NCBI RefSeq assembly: GCF_030709675.1 | Contig: NZ_JAUZQD010000004.1 | Location: 124,001-188,000 of the forward strand | From: Symbioplanes lichenis | Lineage (GTDB): Bacteria > Actinomycetota > Actinomycetes > Mycobacteriales > Micromonosporaceae | Length of the DNA stretch: 64,000 bases | Reading direction: 5' to 3' | Shown here: in pieces, positions 42,382 through 52,680 of the stretch | Numbering within the stretch: position 1 is the stretch's first letter | Layout: each line of letters opens with the position of its first letter | Position numbers and translations under genes: made by a program | The notes under the pieces: model-generated | What the model saw: only the letters and a program-made list of their open reading frames with translations | Databases searched by the model: none | Told to the model about the DNA's origin: nothing

Positions 42382-43416
42382 ATGAAAACGCTCCCCGCCC
42401 TCGCCGCCGTCCTCGCCCTCAGCGCCGCGGCCGTCGCGGTCGCCACCCCGGCCGAGGCCGCCGCCGGATGCAAGGTGGACTATCAGGTGTCCAGCCAGTG
42501 GCCCGGCGGATTCGGCGCCTCGGTCGCGATCACCAACCTCGGCGACGCGGTCAGCTCGTGGACCCTCGCCTTCACGTTCCCGGGCGGGCAGACCGTCACC
42601 CAGCTGTGGAACGGCGTCCACACCCAGTCGGGTGCCAACGTGACCGTCCGCAACGCCGCCTGGAACGGATCCCTCGCCACCGGCGCCACGACCACGATCG
42701 GCTTCAACGGATCCGGCTCAGGCGCGGCGCCCGCGTCCTTCACCGTCAACGGCACACTGTGCACCGGCAGCACGACGCCCACCGACCCCACCACTCCCCC
42801 GCCCGGCGGCGCCCCGGTGAAGATCATGCCGCTCGGCGACTCGATCACCGGCTCGCCCGGCTGCTGGCGCGCCCTGCTGTGGCAGCAACTCCCGGCCGAC
42901 GAGGTCGATTTCGTGGGCACGCTGCCGGGGCAGGGCTGCGGGTTCGCGTACGACGGGGAGAACGAGGGCCACGGCGGCTACCTCGCCACCAACATCGCCA
43001 ACCAGGACCTGCTCCCCGGCTGGCTGGCCGCCACGGATCCCGACGTCGTCCTCATGCACCTCGGCACCAACGACGTGTGGAGCAACATCCCGCCCGCGAC
43101 CATCCTCGCCGCCTTCACCAAGCTGGTCGCCCAGATGCGCGCCGCGAACCCGGCCATGAAGATCATCGTCGCCCAGATCATCCCCATGAACCCCGCCACC
43201 TGTACGGAATGCGCCCAGCGCGTGGTCGCCCTGAACGCCGCGATCCCGGCGTGGGCCGCGGGCCTGACCACCGCGACGTCCCCGATCACCGTGGTCGACC
43301 AGTGGACCGGCTTCAACACCGCCACCGACACCTACGACGGCGTCCACCCGGGCGACGCCGGCAACGTGAAGATCGCCGCCCGCTGGCTCCCGGCCGTCCA
43401 GGCCGTCCTGCCCTGA
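42382..43416 (+). CDS. Secreted CBM2-SGNH esterase (CE3-like)
   Basis: A 344-residue secreted enzyme: signal peptide 1-28, a family 2 cellulose-binding module (about 30-127, with W40, W60, W76 and W94), a Thr/Pro linker (128-143), then an SGNH hydrolase. Ser154 in LGDSITGSPG, GTND, and His in DGVHPG are the catalytic set. This resembles acetyl-xylan esterases of family CE3, which remove acetyl groups from hemicellulose bound to cellulose fibres. Two CebR-type boxes upstream fit that role. Confidence 0.9.
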   Translation: MKTLPALAAVLALSAAAVAVATPAEAAAGCKVDYQVSSQWPGGFGASVAITNLGDAVSSWTLAFTFPGGQTVTQLWNGVHTQSGANVTVRNAAWNGSLATGATTTIGFNGSGSGAAPASFTVNGTLCTGSTTPTDPTTPPPGGAPVKIMPLGDSITGSPGCWRALLWQQLPADEVDFVGTLPGQGCGFAYDGENEGHGGYLATNIANQDLLPGWLAATDPDVVLMHLGTNDVWSNIPPATILAAFTKLVAQMRAANPAMKIIVAQIIPMNPATCTECAQRVVALNAAIPAWAAGLTTATSPITVVDQWTGFNTATDTYDGVHPGDAGNVKIAARWLPAVQAVLP

Positions 43417-43421
43417 CCGGC

Positions 43422-43459
43422 GGCATCGTTCCGGCCGCGCGGCATGGTTCCGGCCGCGC
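43422..43459. repeat. 19-bp tandem duplication
   Basis: Two adjacent 19-bp units (43422-43440 and 43441-43459) differ at one base; the shared core is GGTTCCGGCCGCGC or GTTCCGGCCGCGC. They lie between the esterase and the convergent lipid kinase gene. No function is evident. Confidence 0.75.
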
Positions 43460-43522
43460 GGCCTCGCCGGTGTGCGGGATCGGCGCGGACGAAGCGCACG
43501 GTCCGGCGCGCCCGGCCGCGGC

Positions 43523-44452
43523 TCAGTGGTCGGGTGTGCCGGGCGGGGCCATGAGGCGGAGGGCGTTGGCGGCCAGGCCGATGCGGATGGGGGTGTGGCC
43601 GCGGGGTTCGCCGTCGACCTCGACGCGGGCGGGGCGGTCGGTTTCGAGCCAGACCTCGCCCGTGGCCAGGAAGGGGTCGGTGCGCAACGTGCGGCGATGG
43701 CCGGTTGCCGCGTTGCGCGCCGTCTCGCGGAGCAGGCCGCCGCGAGTCGGGCCGCCCACCGGGTACGCCACCAGCAGCCGATCGTCCGCCCCGGCATCCG
43801 CGGTGATGGGGCGCCCGGCGTGGAAGCCGCCGTTGGCCACGTACAGCTGGTGGGTGTCGTAGACGGTCTCGCGGCCGTCGGCGCGCACGGTCGCGCGCAT
43901 CGGGCGGTGCCGGGCGAGCAGGGCCAGGGCGGTGGCCGGATAGGCGAGGCGCCCCACGACCCGCTTCAGTTTCGGCGGGGCGGAGACCATGATCTCGGCG
44001 GACAGCCCGATGCCGACGTGGTTCGTGAACAGCTCGTCCCCGGCGACGCCCAGGTCCACGTCCACCACCGTGCCGTGGGTGAGCGTGGTGATCGCCTCGT
44101 CGAGGTCGAGGGGCACGCCGACCGTACGCGCGAAGTTGTTGGTCGTTCCCAGCGGCAGCAGCCCCAGGGCGACGTCGCGGTGGGCGAGCATGCGCCCGGC
44201 CGTGCTGATCGTGCCGTCGCCGCCGCCCGCAACGAGCAGGTCGGCCCCCGTGGCGAGCGCGGCGTCGATGGTGCGCTCGAGCTCCCGGGGCTGCTCCAGC
44301 GGATGGTCGCCGAGCAGCTCGAACCCGGCCGCCAGCAGCCGCTCCCGGCTCTGGTCGTAGAACTGCCGCCCGCGCCGCGAGTGCGCGTTGACCACGAGCG
44401 CGGCCCGCCGGTCGCGGTGGATGGCCTCGGTGAGCTCCCGCTTGGTTCGCAT
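43523..44452 (-). CDS. Diacylglycerol/sphingosine kinase-family lipid kinase
   Basis: A 309-residue protein with the DAGK catalytic fold. GGGDGT (nucleotide and catalytic loop) follows DLLVA, and PLGTTNNFART and NHVGIGLSAEI are typical. It would phosphorylate a lipid or lipid-linked substrate at the membrane. ATG 44452 is preferred over an adjacent in-frame GTG at 44455. Yeg-type kinases of this family are hard to separate by substrate. Confidence 0.88.
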   Translation of the reverse strand: MRTKRELTEAIHRDRRAALVVNAHSRRGRQFYDQSRERLLAAGFELLGDHPLEQPRELERTIDAALATGADLLVAGGGDGTISTAGRMLAHRDVALGLLPLGTTNNFARTVGVPLDLDEAITTLTHGTVVDVDLGVAGDELFTNHVGIGLSAEIMVSAPPKLKRVVGRLAYPATALALLARHRPMRATVRADGRETVYDTHQLYVANGGFHAGRPITADAGADDRLLVAYPVGGPTRGGLLRETARNAATGHRRTLRTDPFLATGEVWLETDRPARVEVDGEPRGHTPIRIGLAANALRLMAPPGTPDH

Positions 44453-44536
44453 CACGGCCGAGCCTACCGGCCGCGGGAGAACCGCCGGGCCTGCCCGCCG
44501 CGGGGAATCCGGCAGGCCTTCCGATCGGCGGGAAGA

Positions 44537-45664
44537 TCACTCGTACGCGCGGACCGTCGCGCCGTTCGTGATGTACATGCGCCCGTCCGCCACGACGGGC
44601 GGCCCGCTCATGGGCCGGAACGCAGCCGAGAGCGCCGCCGTGGCCCCCGTGGCGGGATCCAGGATGGCCATCGTCGTACCCGTGGGGACGTACAGGAGGC
44701 TGCCGGCGCGCACCGGACGGCCCGGCGCCGTCATCGGGCGCGACCAGCGGAAGCGGCCGCTCGCGGCGTCGTAGGCACGGACCTGGCCGGGAAAGCTGAC
44801 ATAGACCCGCCGGTCGTCGACGGCCACCCCGCCGGCGCGGCCGGCTCCCGTTCTCCAGAGCCGCTTGCCGGTGGCCGCGGCGACGACGCGCAGGCCGTGC
44901 GACTCGGCGAGATAGAAGCGCGTGCCACCGGGATCCGCCGCCCGCACGCCCGCGAACGGGATGCGCGTGTGCCAGATTCGACGGCCCGTGGTGATGTCCA
45001 GAGCGGTCCACTTCGGATCCGGTACGCCCGGGAAGGGATCCCGACCGGCGGCGGTCACCAGGATCCGGCCGTTCGCCGAGACGGGACCGGCGGTGTCCTG
45101 CCACGCCGTCGACCACGCCTCGGTGCCGTCGGCCACGCGGACGCCCTGCATCCGGTAGGCGATGTCGGAGATGCAGCCGGGGCAGTTCCCGCCGGTGACC
45201 AGGATGCCCCGGTCGAGGACGATGCCGGGCGTACGCCAGGAGCCGTACCGCTGCCACCGCAACGCCCCGGTGGCCACGTCGAGGGCGGCGACCCGGGTGT
45301 CCTCGTCCGACAGGTGGCAGGGCTCCTCGACCACAATCAGCAGGTCATCGGCGACCGCGAGCCGGGCGGCCCGGAAGTAGTACACACCCTGCCACGTCCA
45401 CAATCGTGCCCCGGTGGCGGCGTCGTGCGCGGCGACGCCGTTCGTCGAACGGTCCAGCAGGAACAGCCGGCCGTCGGCGACCACGGGCGGCACAGCCGGC
45501 GCGGCGCAGTCGACGACACCGACCGGCGCCGGGATCGTCCACCGGTGGCGCAGCGTGCTGACGGCCGGCGCCGCAGGAGTCCATCCCGTGTTCGCGGGAT
45601 CGTGTCCCGGCAGCGGCCACGGGGATCCAGCCAGCACCAGAGCGAGCAGCACAGACAGCGACAT
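44537..45664 (-). CDS. Secreted PQQ-like beta-propeller protein
   Basis: A 375-residue protein with an N-terminal signal-like segment (MSLSVLLALVLAGS) and repeated propeller blades of the form ALDVATGALRW, ALDITTGRRIWH and AYDAASGRFRWS. These are PQQ-type beta-propeller blades; no dehydrogenase catalytic residues are evident. Such proteins often scaffold envelope complexes. Cysteines (C53, C115, C161, C164) may form disulfides outside the cell. Confidence 0.8.
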   Translation of the reverse strand: MSLSVLLALVLAGSPWPLPGHDPANTGWTPAAPAVSTLRHRWTIPAPVGVVDCAAPAVPPVVADGRLFLLDRSTNGVAAHDAATGARLWTWQGVYYFRAARLAVADDLLIVVEEPCHLSDEDTRVAALDVATGALRWQRYGSWRTPGIVLDRGILVTGGNCPGCISDIAYRMQGVRVADGTEAWSTAWQDTAGPVSANGRILVTAAGRDPFPGVPDPKWTALDITTGRRIWHTRIPFAGVRAADPGGTRFYLAESHGLRVVAAATGKRLWRTGAGRAGGVAVDDRRVYVSFPGQVRAYDAASGRFRWSRPMTAPGRPVRAGSLLYVPTGTTMAILDPATGATAALSAAFRPMSGPPVVADGRMYITNGATVRAYE

Positions 45665-45709
45665 GCCGTCAGTCTCGCCGCGCTCCCGGCGCCCCGGCGG
45701 CGTTATGCC

Positions 45710-46489
45710 TCACAACAACCCGAGCAGCGCATCCGGCCGGTCCAGCGGGATGATGTGCCCGCACTCCGGGAACACGTGCCCGGCCAGATCGGCGGCGTGC
45801 GGTTGCAGCTGGCGGTGCAGGATGTCCCCGACCGGCCGCGCCCCGATCGCGGTCACCGGCACGCTGAGATCCGGCAACTCCGCCCCGAGCTGATCATTGG
45901 TCACGCTCATCGCGCGATAGTGCGCAAAGGCGCACCGCAGGCTTTCCTTCCCGCTGTACGCGGCCAGGAACGCACCGCGCACGTCGGCGTCGAGCCCCTT
46001 TCCGTCGTACGTGCCGGCGCGCCAGAAGAAGTCGAGGTACTCCGCCTCGTGGCCCGCCAGCACCTCCTCGGCCAGCCCGGGCACCTGGTGGAAGCCGAAC
46101 CACCACGGGGTGAACCCGGCGGAACCCAGCATCGCCTCCATGACCACCAGCCGGCCGACCCGCTCCGGATACCGGCAGGCGAGCAGCACGGCCGGCGGCA
46201 CCCCGAGGTCGAGCGCGACCACCTCCGCGCGCGCCACGCCGAGCGCGTCGAGCAGGGCCCGGGCGTCCTCGGCGAGACTGCCGGCGTCGTACCCGTCATC
46301 CGCGCGCGTGGTGCCGCCCAGCCCGCGCAGGTCCGGCGCGATCACCCGCCGGGTCTCCGCCAGCACCGGCATCACCCGCGACCAGACCTGCCATGTGTGC
46401 GGGAAGCCGTGCATCAGCAGCATCGCCGGCCCGTCGCCCGCGATTGCCACGTTCACGTCGAGGTCTCGTACGCGGATCGTGGTGGTCAT
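45710..46489 (-). CDS. Alpha/beta hydrolase, epoxide-hydrolase-like
   Basis: A 259-residue alpha/beta hydrolase. HGFP (27-30) forms the oxyanion region, and the nucleophile elbow reads ALDLGV with Asp94, which marks epoxide hydrolases or haloalkane dehalogenases instead of serine esterases. A C-terminal GH (PECGHIIP) supplies the His. It is divergent from the truncated HxlR remnant; its start codon lies on the exact edge of that remnant, so its promoter may be borrowed or lost. Confidence 0.87.
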   Translation of the reverse strand: MTTTIRVRDLDVNVAIAGDGPAMLLMHGFPHTWQVWSRVMPVLAETRRVIAPDLRGLGGTTRADDGYDAGSLAEDARALLDALGVARAEVVALDLGVPPAVLLACRYPERVGRLVVMEAMLGSAGFTPWWFGFHQVPGLAEEVLAGHEAEYLDFFWRAGTYDGKGLDADVRGAFLAAYSGKESLRCAFAHYRAMSVTNDQLGAELPDLSVPVTAIGARPVGDILHRQLQPHAADLAGHVFPECGHIIPLDRPDALLGLL

Positions 46490-46699
46490 GCCGTCTCCCA
46501 GACCCTGCGCGCCCTCACCGCCGACGGCCTGGTCACCCGGCGGGTCGAGGCCTCCGTGCCGCCGCGCGTCTTCTACGCGCTGACGCCGCTGGACCGCTCG
46601 CTCGACGAGCCCCTGGCCGCCCTGCGCGAGTGGGCCGAGCGCCACATGCCCGAGATCCGCGACTTCAGAGCGCAGGCGCCGCCAGCAGGTGGGCGTTGA
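46487..46699 (+). pseudogene. HxlR-family regulator remnant, N-terminus deleted
   Basis: This stretch encodes the C-terminal 70 residues of an HxlR winged-helix regulator: SQTLRALTADGLVTRR is the end of the recognition helix plus the wing, and PPRVFYALTPLDRSL is the family hallmark. The first ~45-50 residues, including most of the helix-turn-helix, are missing, and no start codon lies in place. It overlaps the deaminase gene end by 35 bases. HxlR genes are often divergent from the enzyme they control, so this may be the former regulator of the epoxide hydrolase. Confidence 0.75.
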
Positions 46700-47108
46700 T
46701 CGCGCGGACGGCCGGGGCCAGCTCGGGCAGCTCGACGACCTCGACGCCGGCCGCGCGCAGCGACTCGACGCCGTGGCAGTCGGCGAAGAGGAGCGGTTCG
46801 CGCAGGGCGAGGACGACACGCCGGATGCCGGCGGCGAGGATCAGGTCGGTGCAGGGCCGCGGCCGGGAGCGGCGGAAGGTGCACGGCTCCAGGGACGTGT
46901 AGAGCGCGGCGCCCGCGCCGGCGAGTTTGGCCAGGGCCGCTTCCTCGGCGTGGAAGTGCTCGACCTCGCCGGTGTAGCCGGTGGCCAGCACGGTGCCGGC
47001 CAAGTCCGTGACGACGGCACCGACGGCGTAGTGGGTGGGCGCGGGCGGGGACAGCCGGGACAGGTCGACGGCGGCCTGCAGGAGGTCGCGGTCGGAACGC
47101 AGCGTCAT
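46665..47108 (-). CDS. Cytidine/RibD-type zinc deaminase
   Basis: A 147-residue zinc-dependent deaminase. The metal site is HAEEAAL (His53, Glu55) and PCTFRRSRPRPC (Cys76, Cys86), the spacing resembling RibD-type pyrimidine deaminases. ATG 47108 is preferred; a TTG at 47144 would extend into a palindrome that looks like an operator. It may deaminate a pyrimidine, nucleoside or related base. No riboflavin genes are near. Confidence 0.82.
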   Translation of the reverse strand: MTLRSDRDLLQAAVDLSRLSPPAPTHYAVGAVVTDLAGTVLATGYTGEVEHFHAEEAALAKLAGAGAALYTSLEPCTFRRSRPRPCTDLILAAGIRRVVLALREPLLFADCHGVESLRAAGVEVVELPELAPAVRAINAHLLAAPAL

Positions 47109-47132
47109 GTCTGCAACGATCGGCCTCTTGAC

Positions 47133-47144
47133 TTGAAACTTCAA
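47133..47144. promoter_or_regulatory. Palindrome upstream of the deaminase
   Basis: TTGAA-AC-TTCAA, perfect 5-bp arms 2 bases apart, lies 24 bases upstream of the deaminase start. It is of a type bound by MarR/HxlR regulators. The damaged HxlR gene nearby could once have been its regulator. Confidence 0.45.
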
Positions 47145-47236
47145 CCACGATCGCTGAGAGCTGCGTCACGCGCCGCCGCGGCAGCGCGCCGGAGCGGCGT
47201 GTTACGCCGGCATGGCCCGGCGCGACGGCTCGGAGA

Positions 47237-47974
47237 TCAACTTCCCCAGGGGCCGCCGTCGCCGGGGAAGCGGGGCGGGCCCCACGGGCGGCGGACGGCC
47301 GGGCCCTGCGGACCGGGCGGTTGCGCGCGCGGGCCGCCGGGGTGACGACCGGCGGCGGGATAGGCATGCGAGCGGGGCGCCGACTGCGGGCTGATGACCG
47401 GGTAGACGCTGGAGACGGCGGTCCACGAGGGCTGCGCGGAGCCGTCGCTCATGGTGAGGACGCGGACCAGGGCGTGCACCATGTCCTGCAGCGCCTGGTG
47501 CAGCTGGGGGTCGGTGATCATGCCGCTCAGGTCGACCGCCGCCTGGGTGAGCGGGAGCCGGATGCATGCCGCGCGCAGCAGCCGGGCGCTCGCGTGCCCG
47601 AGCACGGTCTCGAGGGTCTCCCGGGCGCCGTCGTCCTGCCCGGCCGGGGCGACCGACAGCCACGCGACCGGCTTGGCCTGCAGGTCACCGCCGTCCACGA
47701 GCCAGTCGAGCAGGTTCTTGAGGCTGCCCGGCAGCGAGCCCGCGTACTCCGGTGTGCTGAAGAGCACCGCGTCCGCCGCGTGCACCGCTTCACGCAGCTC
47801 GGTGACGGACGCGGGCGGGCGCTGCTCCCCCGGGACGAAGGCCGGCAGCGCGCGCAGGCCGGTGTAGAACGTGGCCGAGATGCCCTCGGGGGCGAACCGG
47901 GCCGCCGTGCGCAGGGCGGCGGTGTGCAGGGACTCGTCGCGAGTGCTGCCCGGCACCAGCAGGATGCGCGTCAT
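47237..47974 (-). CDS. NADPH-dependent FMN reductase-like flavoprotein
   Basis: A 245-residue flavodoxin-fold protein. It has LLVPGSTRDESLHTAAL (phosphate loop for FMN) and FSTPEYAGSLPGSLKNLLDW, the YAGSLPG hallmark of NADPH:FMN/azo-reductase-type enzymes. After residue ~185 there is a proline-rich tail of about 40 residues that looks disordered and is unusual for the family. ATG 47974. Confidence 0.85.
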   Translation of the reverse strand: MTRILLVPGSTRDESLHTAALRTAARFAPEGISATFYTGLRALPAFVPGEQRPPASVTELREAVHAADAVLFSTPEYAGSLPGSLKNLLDWLVDGGDLQAKPVAWLSVAPAGQDDGARETLETVLGHASARLLRAACIRLPLTQAAVDLSGMITDPQLHQALQDMVHALVRVLTMSDGSAQPSWTAVSSVYPVISPQSAPRSHAYPAAGRHPGGPRAQPPGPQGPAVRRPWGPPRFPGDGGPWGS

Positions 47975-48009
47975 GGCGCCACACCTTAGTGCCTGTGGGC
48001 CCCGGCGCC

Positions 48010-48420
48010 TCAGAGGCGTTCGAGTGTCGCGGGATCGGGCTTGCCGTCGTAGTAGCGCTCGAGGACCGACTCGAAGAGCTCCGGCTCCCCGGCGGCGGCC
48101 GCGAACAGGGTCATGGAGGAGCGGAGTTTGAGGTCGTCGGGCGTACCCAGAATGTCGTAAGCCGTTTTGCCCGGCACGCCGAGCAGGGCCTCGGCGCACT
48201 CGGCGAGGCGCGGGCCGAGGACGGGGTCGGCCAGATAGGCCCGGGCCTCGTCGAGGTTCTTGATCGCGTAGCGCCGGGCCGTGGCGCTGAGGCCCAGACC
48301 GGCGATCTGCGGGAAGACGAACCACATCCAGTGCGAACGCTTGCTGCCGGCCCGCAGCTCGGCGAGCGCGCGGTCGTACGTGGTCAGCTGGGCGTCGTGG
48401 AACCGGGCGAGATCGCTCAT
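48010..48420 (-). CDS. DUF1810-family protein
   Basis: A 136-residue DUF1810 member of unknown function. It is recognised by DLARFHDAQLTTYDRALAEL at the start, SHWMWFVFPQIAGLG and a C-terminal KPDPATL. No catalytic motif is obvious and no operon partner; the gene is divergent from the histidine kinase. Confidence 0.85.
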   Translation of the reverse strand: MSDLARFHDAQLTTYDRALAELRAGSKRSHWMWFVFPQIAGLGLSATARRYAIKNLDEARAYLADPVLGPRLAECAEALLGVPGKTAYDILGTPDDLKLRSSMTLFAAAAGEPELFESVLERYYDGKPDPATLERL

Positions 48421-48501
48421 GGACCCATCATCCCCCGGACCGACCAACCGACCAGTCTTGCGACGGATGCCCGCAGCGGCCCGGCTCCCTAGGCTCGCCT
48501 C

Positions 48502-49587
48502 ATGACAGCGGGAAACCGGCTACGACAGATGGACACGGGCGTCGCGGGGGCGTTGTTCCTCGTCCTCACGCTGCTCGTGATCGTGACACCCGAGGGGCCG
48601 CGGGGGCCGCTCGGGCTCGGCGCGGCGATCGCGCTGGCGGGCGTCCAGGCCGGCTCGATCGTCGGCCTGCGGCACCGGCCGGAGGCGGGCATGGCGGTGG
48701 CGGTGGCCGCGGGCATCGGGCTCCAGCTCCTCGCGCCCGGCATCGGCTGGCTGGGGCAGGTGTCGGCGGTGCTGGCCTGCTACGCGCGGCTGCGCCCGCC
48801 CCGGCGCTCGCTGTGGGTCCTGGCGCTGCTGTCGGGCAGCGCCGTCATCGTCCTGCTGACCGGCGGCGGCACCACCGAGACCCTGCTCGCCGCGGCCGGG
48901 CCCGCGCTCGGGTGGACGCTGGGCGAGCTGGCCCGCACCCGCGAGCTGCGCCGCCACGAGGAGCGGCAGCGCATCGTCGCCCAGGAGCGCACCCGCATCG
49001 CCCGGGAGCTGCACGACGTGCTCGCCCACACGATCTCGGTCATCGTGGTGCAGGCCCAGGCCGCGGAGGACGTCTTCGAGCGCCGGCCCGAGCACGCCCG
49101 CAAGGCCCTGACCACCATAGGTACGGCGGCCCGCGGCACCCTGCAGGAGCTGCGTGTGCTGCTCCAGACGTTGTCCGACGACTCCGGCGGCACCGGACCG
49201 CAGCCCGGCCTCGCGCAGTTGCCGGAGCTGGCGGCCTCGCTGGGCACCACGGGGCTCCGGGTCGACCTGCGCGCCGAGCCGGTGGAGCTGCCGCCGGCCG
49301 TGGACCTGTCGGCGTACCGGATCGTGCAGGAGTCGTTGACCAACACGCTGCGGCACAGCCAGGCGACGCGGGCGCGCGTGGTCGTGAGCCGCTCGGGGTC
49401 GGCGGTCAGCGTGGAGGTCAGCGACGACGGGCCGCCGCGGGTGCAGGGACGGGTCACGGGCAGCCGGCACGGGCTGATCGGGATGCGGGAGCGGGCGCGG
49501 TTGCTGGGCGGCACGTTCGACGCGGGTCCCACCGCCGCGGGCGGCTTTCTGGTGCGCGCCGACCTGCCCCTGGAGGTGGCCGCGTGA
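48502..49587 (+). CDS. NarL-type sensor histidine kinase
   Basis: A 361-residue HisKA_3 kinase. About four hydrophobic segments in the first ~130 residues form a membrane domain. ELHDVLAHTISV carries the phospho-acceptor His171. A short HATPase domain follows with YRIVQESLTNTLRHS (N-box) and VSDDGPP. It phosphorylates the response regulator 76 bases downstream; a 27-codon bridging frame joins the two. Confidence 0.88.
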   Translation: MTAGNRLRQMDTGVAGALFLVLTLLVIVTPEGPRGPLGLGAAIALAGVQAGSIVGLRHRPEAGMAVAVAAGIGLQLLAPGIGWLGQVSAVLACYARLRPPRRSLWVLALLSGSAVIVLLTGGGTTETLLAAAGPALGWTLGELARTRELRRHEERQRIVAQERTRIARELHDVLAHTISVIVVQAQAAEDVFERRPEHARKALTTIGTAARGTLQELRVLLQTLSDDSGGTGPQPGLAQLPELAASLGTTGLRVDLRAEPVELPPAVDLSAYRIVQESLTNTLRHSQATRARVVVSRSGSAVSVEVSDDGPPRVQGRVTGSRHGLIGMRERARLLGGTFDAGPTAAGGFLVRADLPLEVAA

Positions 49588-49667
49588 CGATGCTGGCGCA
49601 GCTCGGTTCTTCACAGGCGGCGGTGATCCGGGGGCTGATCAATTCTTCACGGGAGGCGGGCGCATGA
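49584..49667 (+). other. Bridging micro-ORF made by duplicated junction
   Basis: A 27-codon frame (starts VTMLAQLGSS, ends REAGA) fills the gap between kinase and regulator. Its GTG overlaps the kinase stop and its TGA overlaps the regulator ATG. The 20 bases around the two junctions (49572-49591 and 49652-49671) match at 17 positions, showing a tandem duplication of the stop/start overlap. A third, partial copy lies in the middle (TTCTTCAC at 49608-49615 and 49643-49650). Whether it makes a peptide is unknown. Confidence 0.55.
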
Positions 49668-50313
49668 CGATCCGGGTGCTGATCGCGGATGATCAGGAGC
49701 TCGTGCGGGCCGGCTTCGCGCTCGTCGTGGACAGCCGGGACGACCTCGAGGTGGTGGGCGAAGCGGCGGACGGGGCCCAGGCGGTGGCCCTGGCCCGCGA
49801 GCACCGGCCCGATGTGGTGCTGATGGACGTACGGATGCCGGGGGTGGACGGGGTCGAGGCGGCCCGGCGGCTGGCCGCCGAGCGCAACCCCGCGCGGATC
49901 ATCATGCTGACCACGTTCGACCTGGACGAGCCGGTGGTGGCGGCGTTGCGCGCCGGGGCGAGCGGCTTCCTGCTCAAGGACATCCGCCCCGACGAGCTGG
50001 CGCAGGCCGTCCGCCTCGTGGCGCGCGGCGAGGCCCTGCTCGCCCCGACGGTGACGCGCCGGCTGCTCGACCGCTTCGCCGCGGCGCCGCCGGTCGGGCG
50101 GTCACCGCGGCTGGAGGTCCTCAGCGAGCGCGAGCGCGAGGTCCTCGCCCTGGTCGCCCGCGCGCTGTCCAACGACGAGATCGCCGCCGAGCTGCACCTG
50201 AGCCGGGCCACCGTCAAGACCCATCTGTCGGCGATCCTCACCAAGCTCGGCCTGCGCGACCGCGTCCAGGCCGTCGTCGTGGCGTACGACGCCGGCCTGG
50301 TCCGACCGGGTGA

Positions 50314-50323
<10 letters not shown>
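49664..50323 (+). CDS. NarL/LuxR-family response regulator
   Basis: A 219-residue regulator. The receiver has the acidic pair Asp9-Asp10, phospho-acceptor Asp55 (VVLMDVRMP) and Lys in FLLKDIRP. The C-terminal LuxR helix-turn-helix includes LSEREREVLALVARALSNDE. A GGGAGG ribosome site precedes ATG 49664. It is the partner of the upstream kinase. Its last 10 bases overlap the convergent glgX gene. Confidence 0.9.
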
Positions 50324-52428
<2,105 letters not shown>

Positions 52429-52680
52429 CCCTCAATCACACCAGTAACCGGGTGGTCCCGCATTGTTCGCCGGGCCGGATCAAAATCACAAGACAGAAGC
52501 GCATGTCGTAGGTTCGAGGGGGGTAGAGCCTTCGGTCCTGTCCGGGTGGCGGGCGGGGCGGTCGGACGGGGGTACAGAGCGTCGCTCATGCCGAGGTGCC
52601 CGGCGGAGTGCGCCAGGCGACTTCGTCCCCTGAACGGCGCACCCCACCGGACCACGTGCGTGATCCGAGACCTCGGAAGA

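Noticed and set aside
43472..46699. A 1075-codon plus-strand frame ending in HxlR-like sequence
   Set aside because: Only the last 70 codons resemble a protein family; the rest is antisense to a lipid kinase, a beta-propeller and a hydrolase. The end is reported as a remnant.
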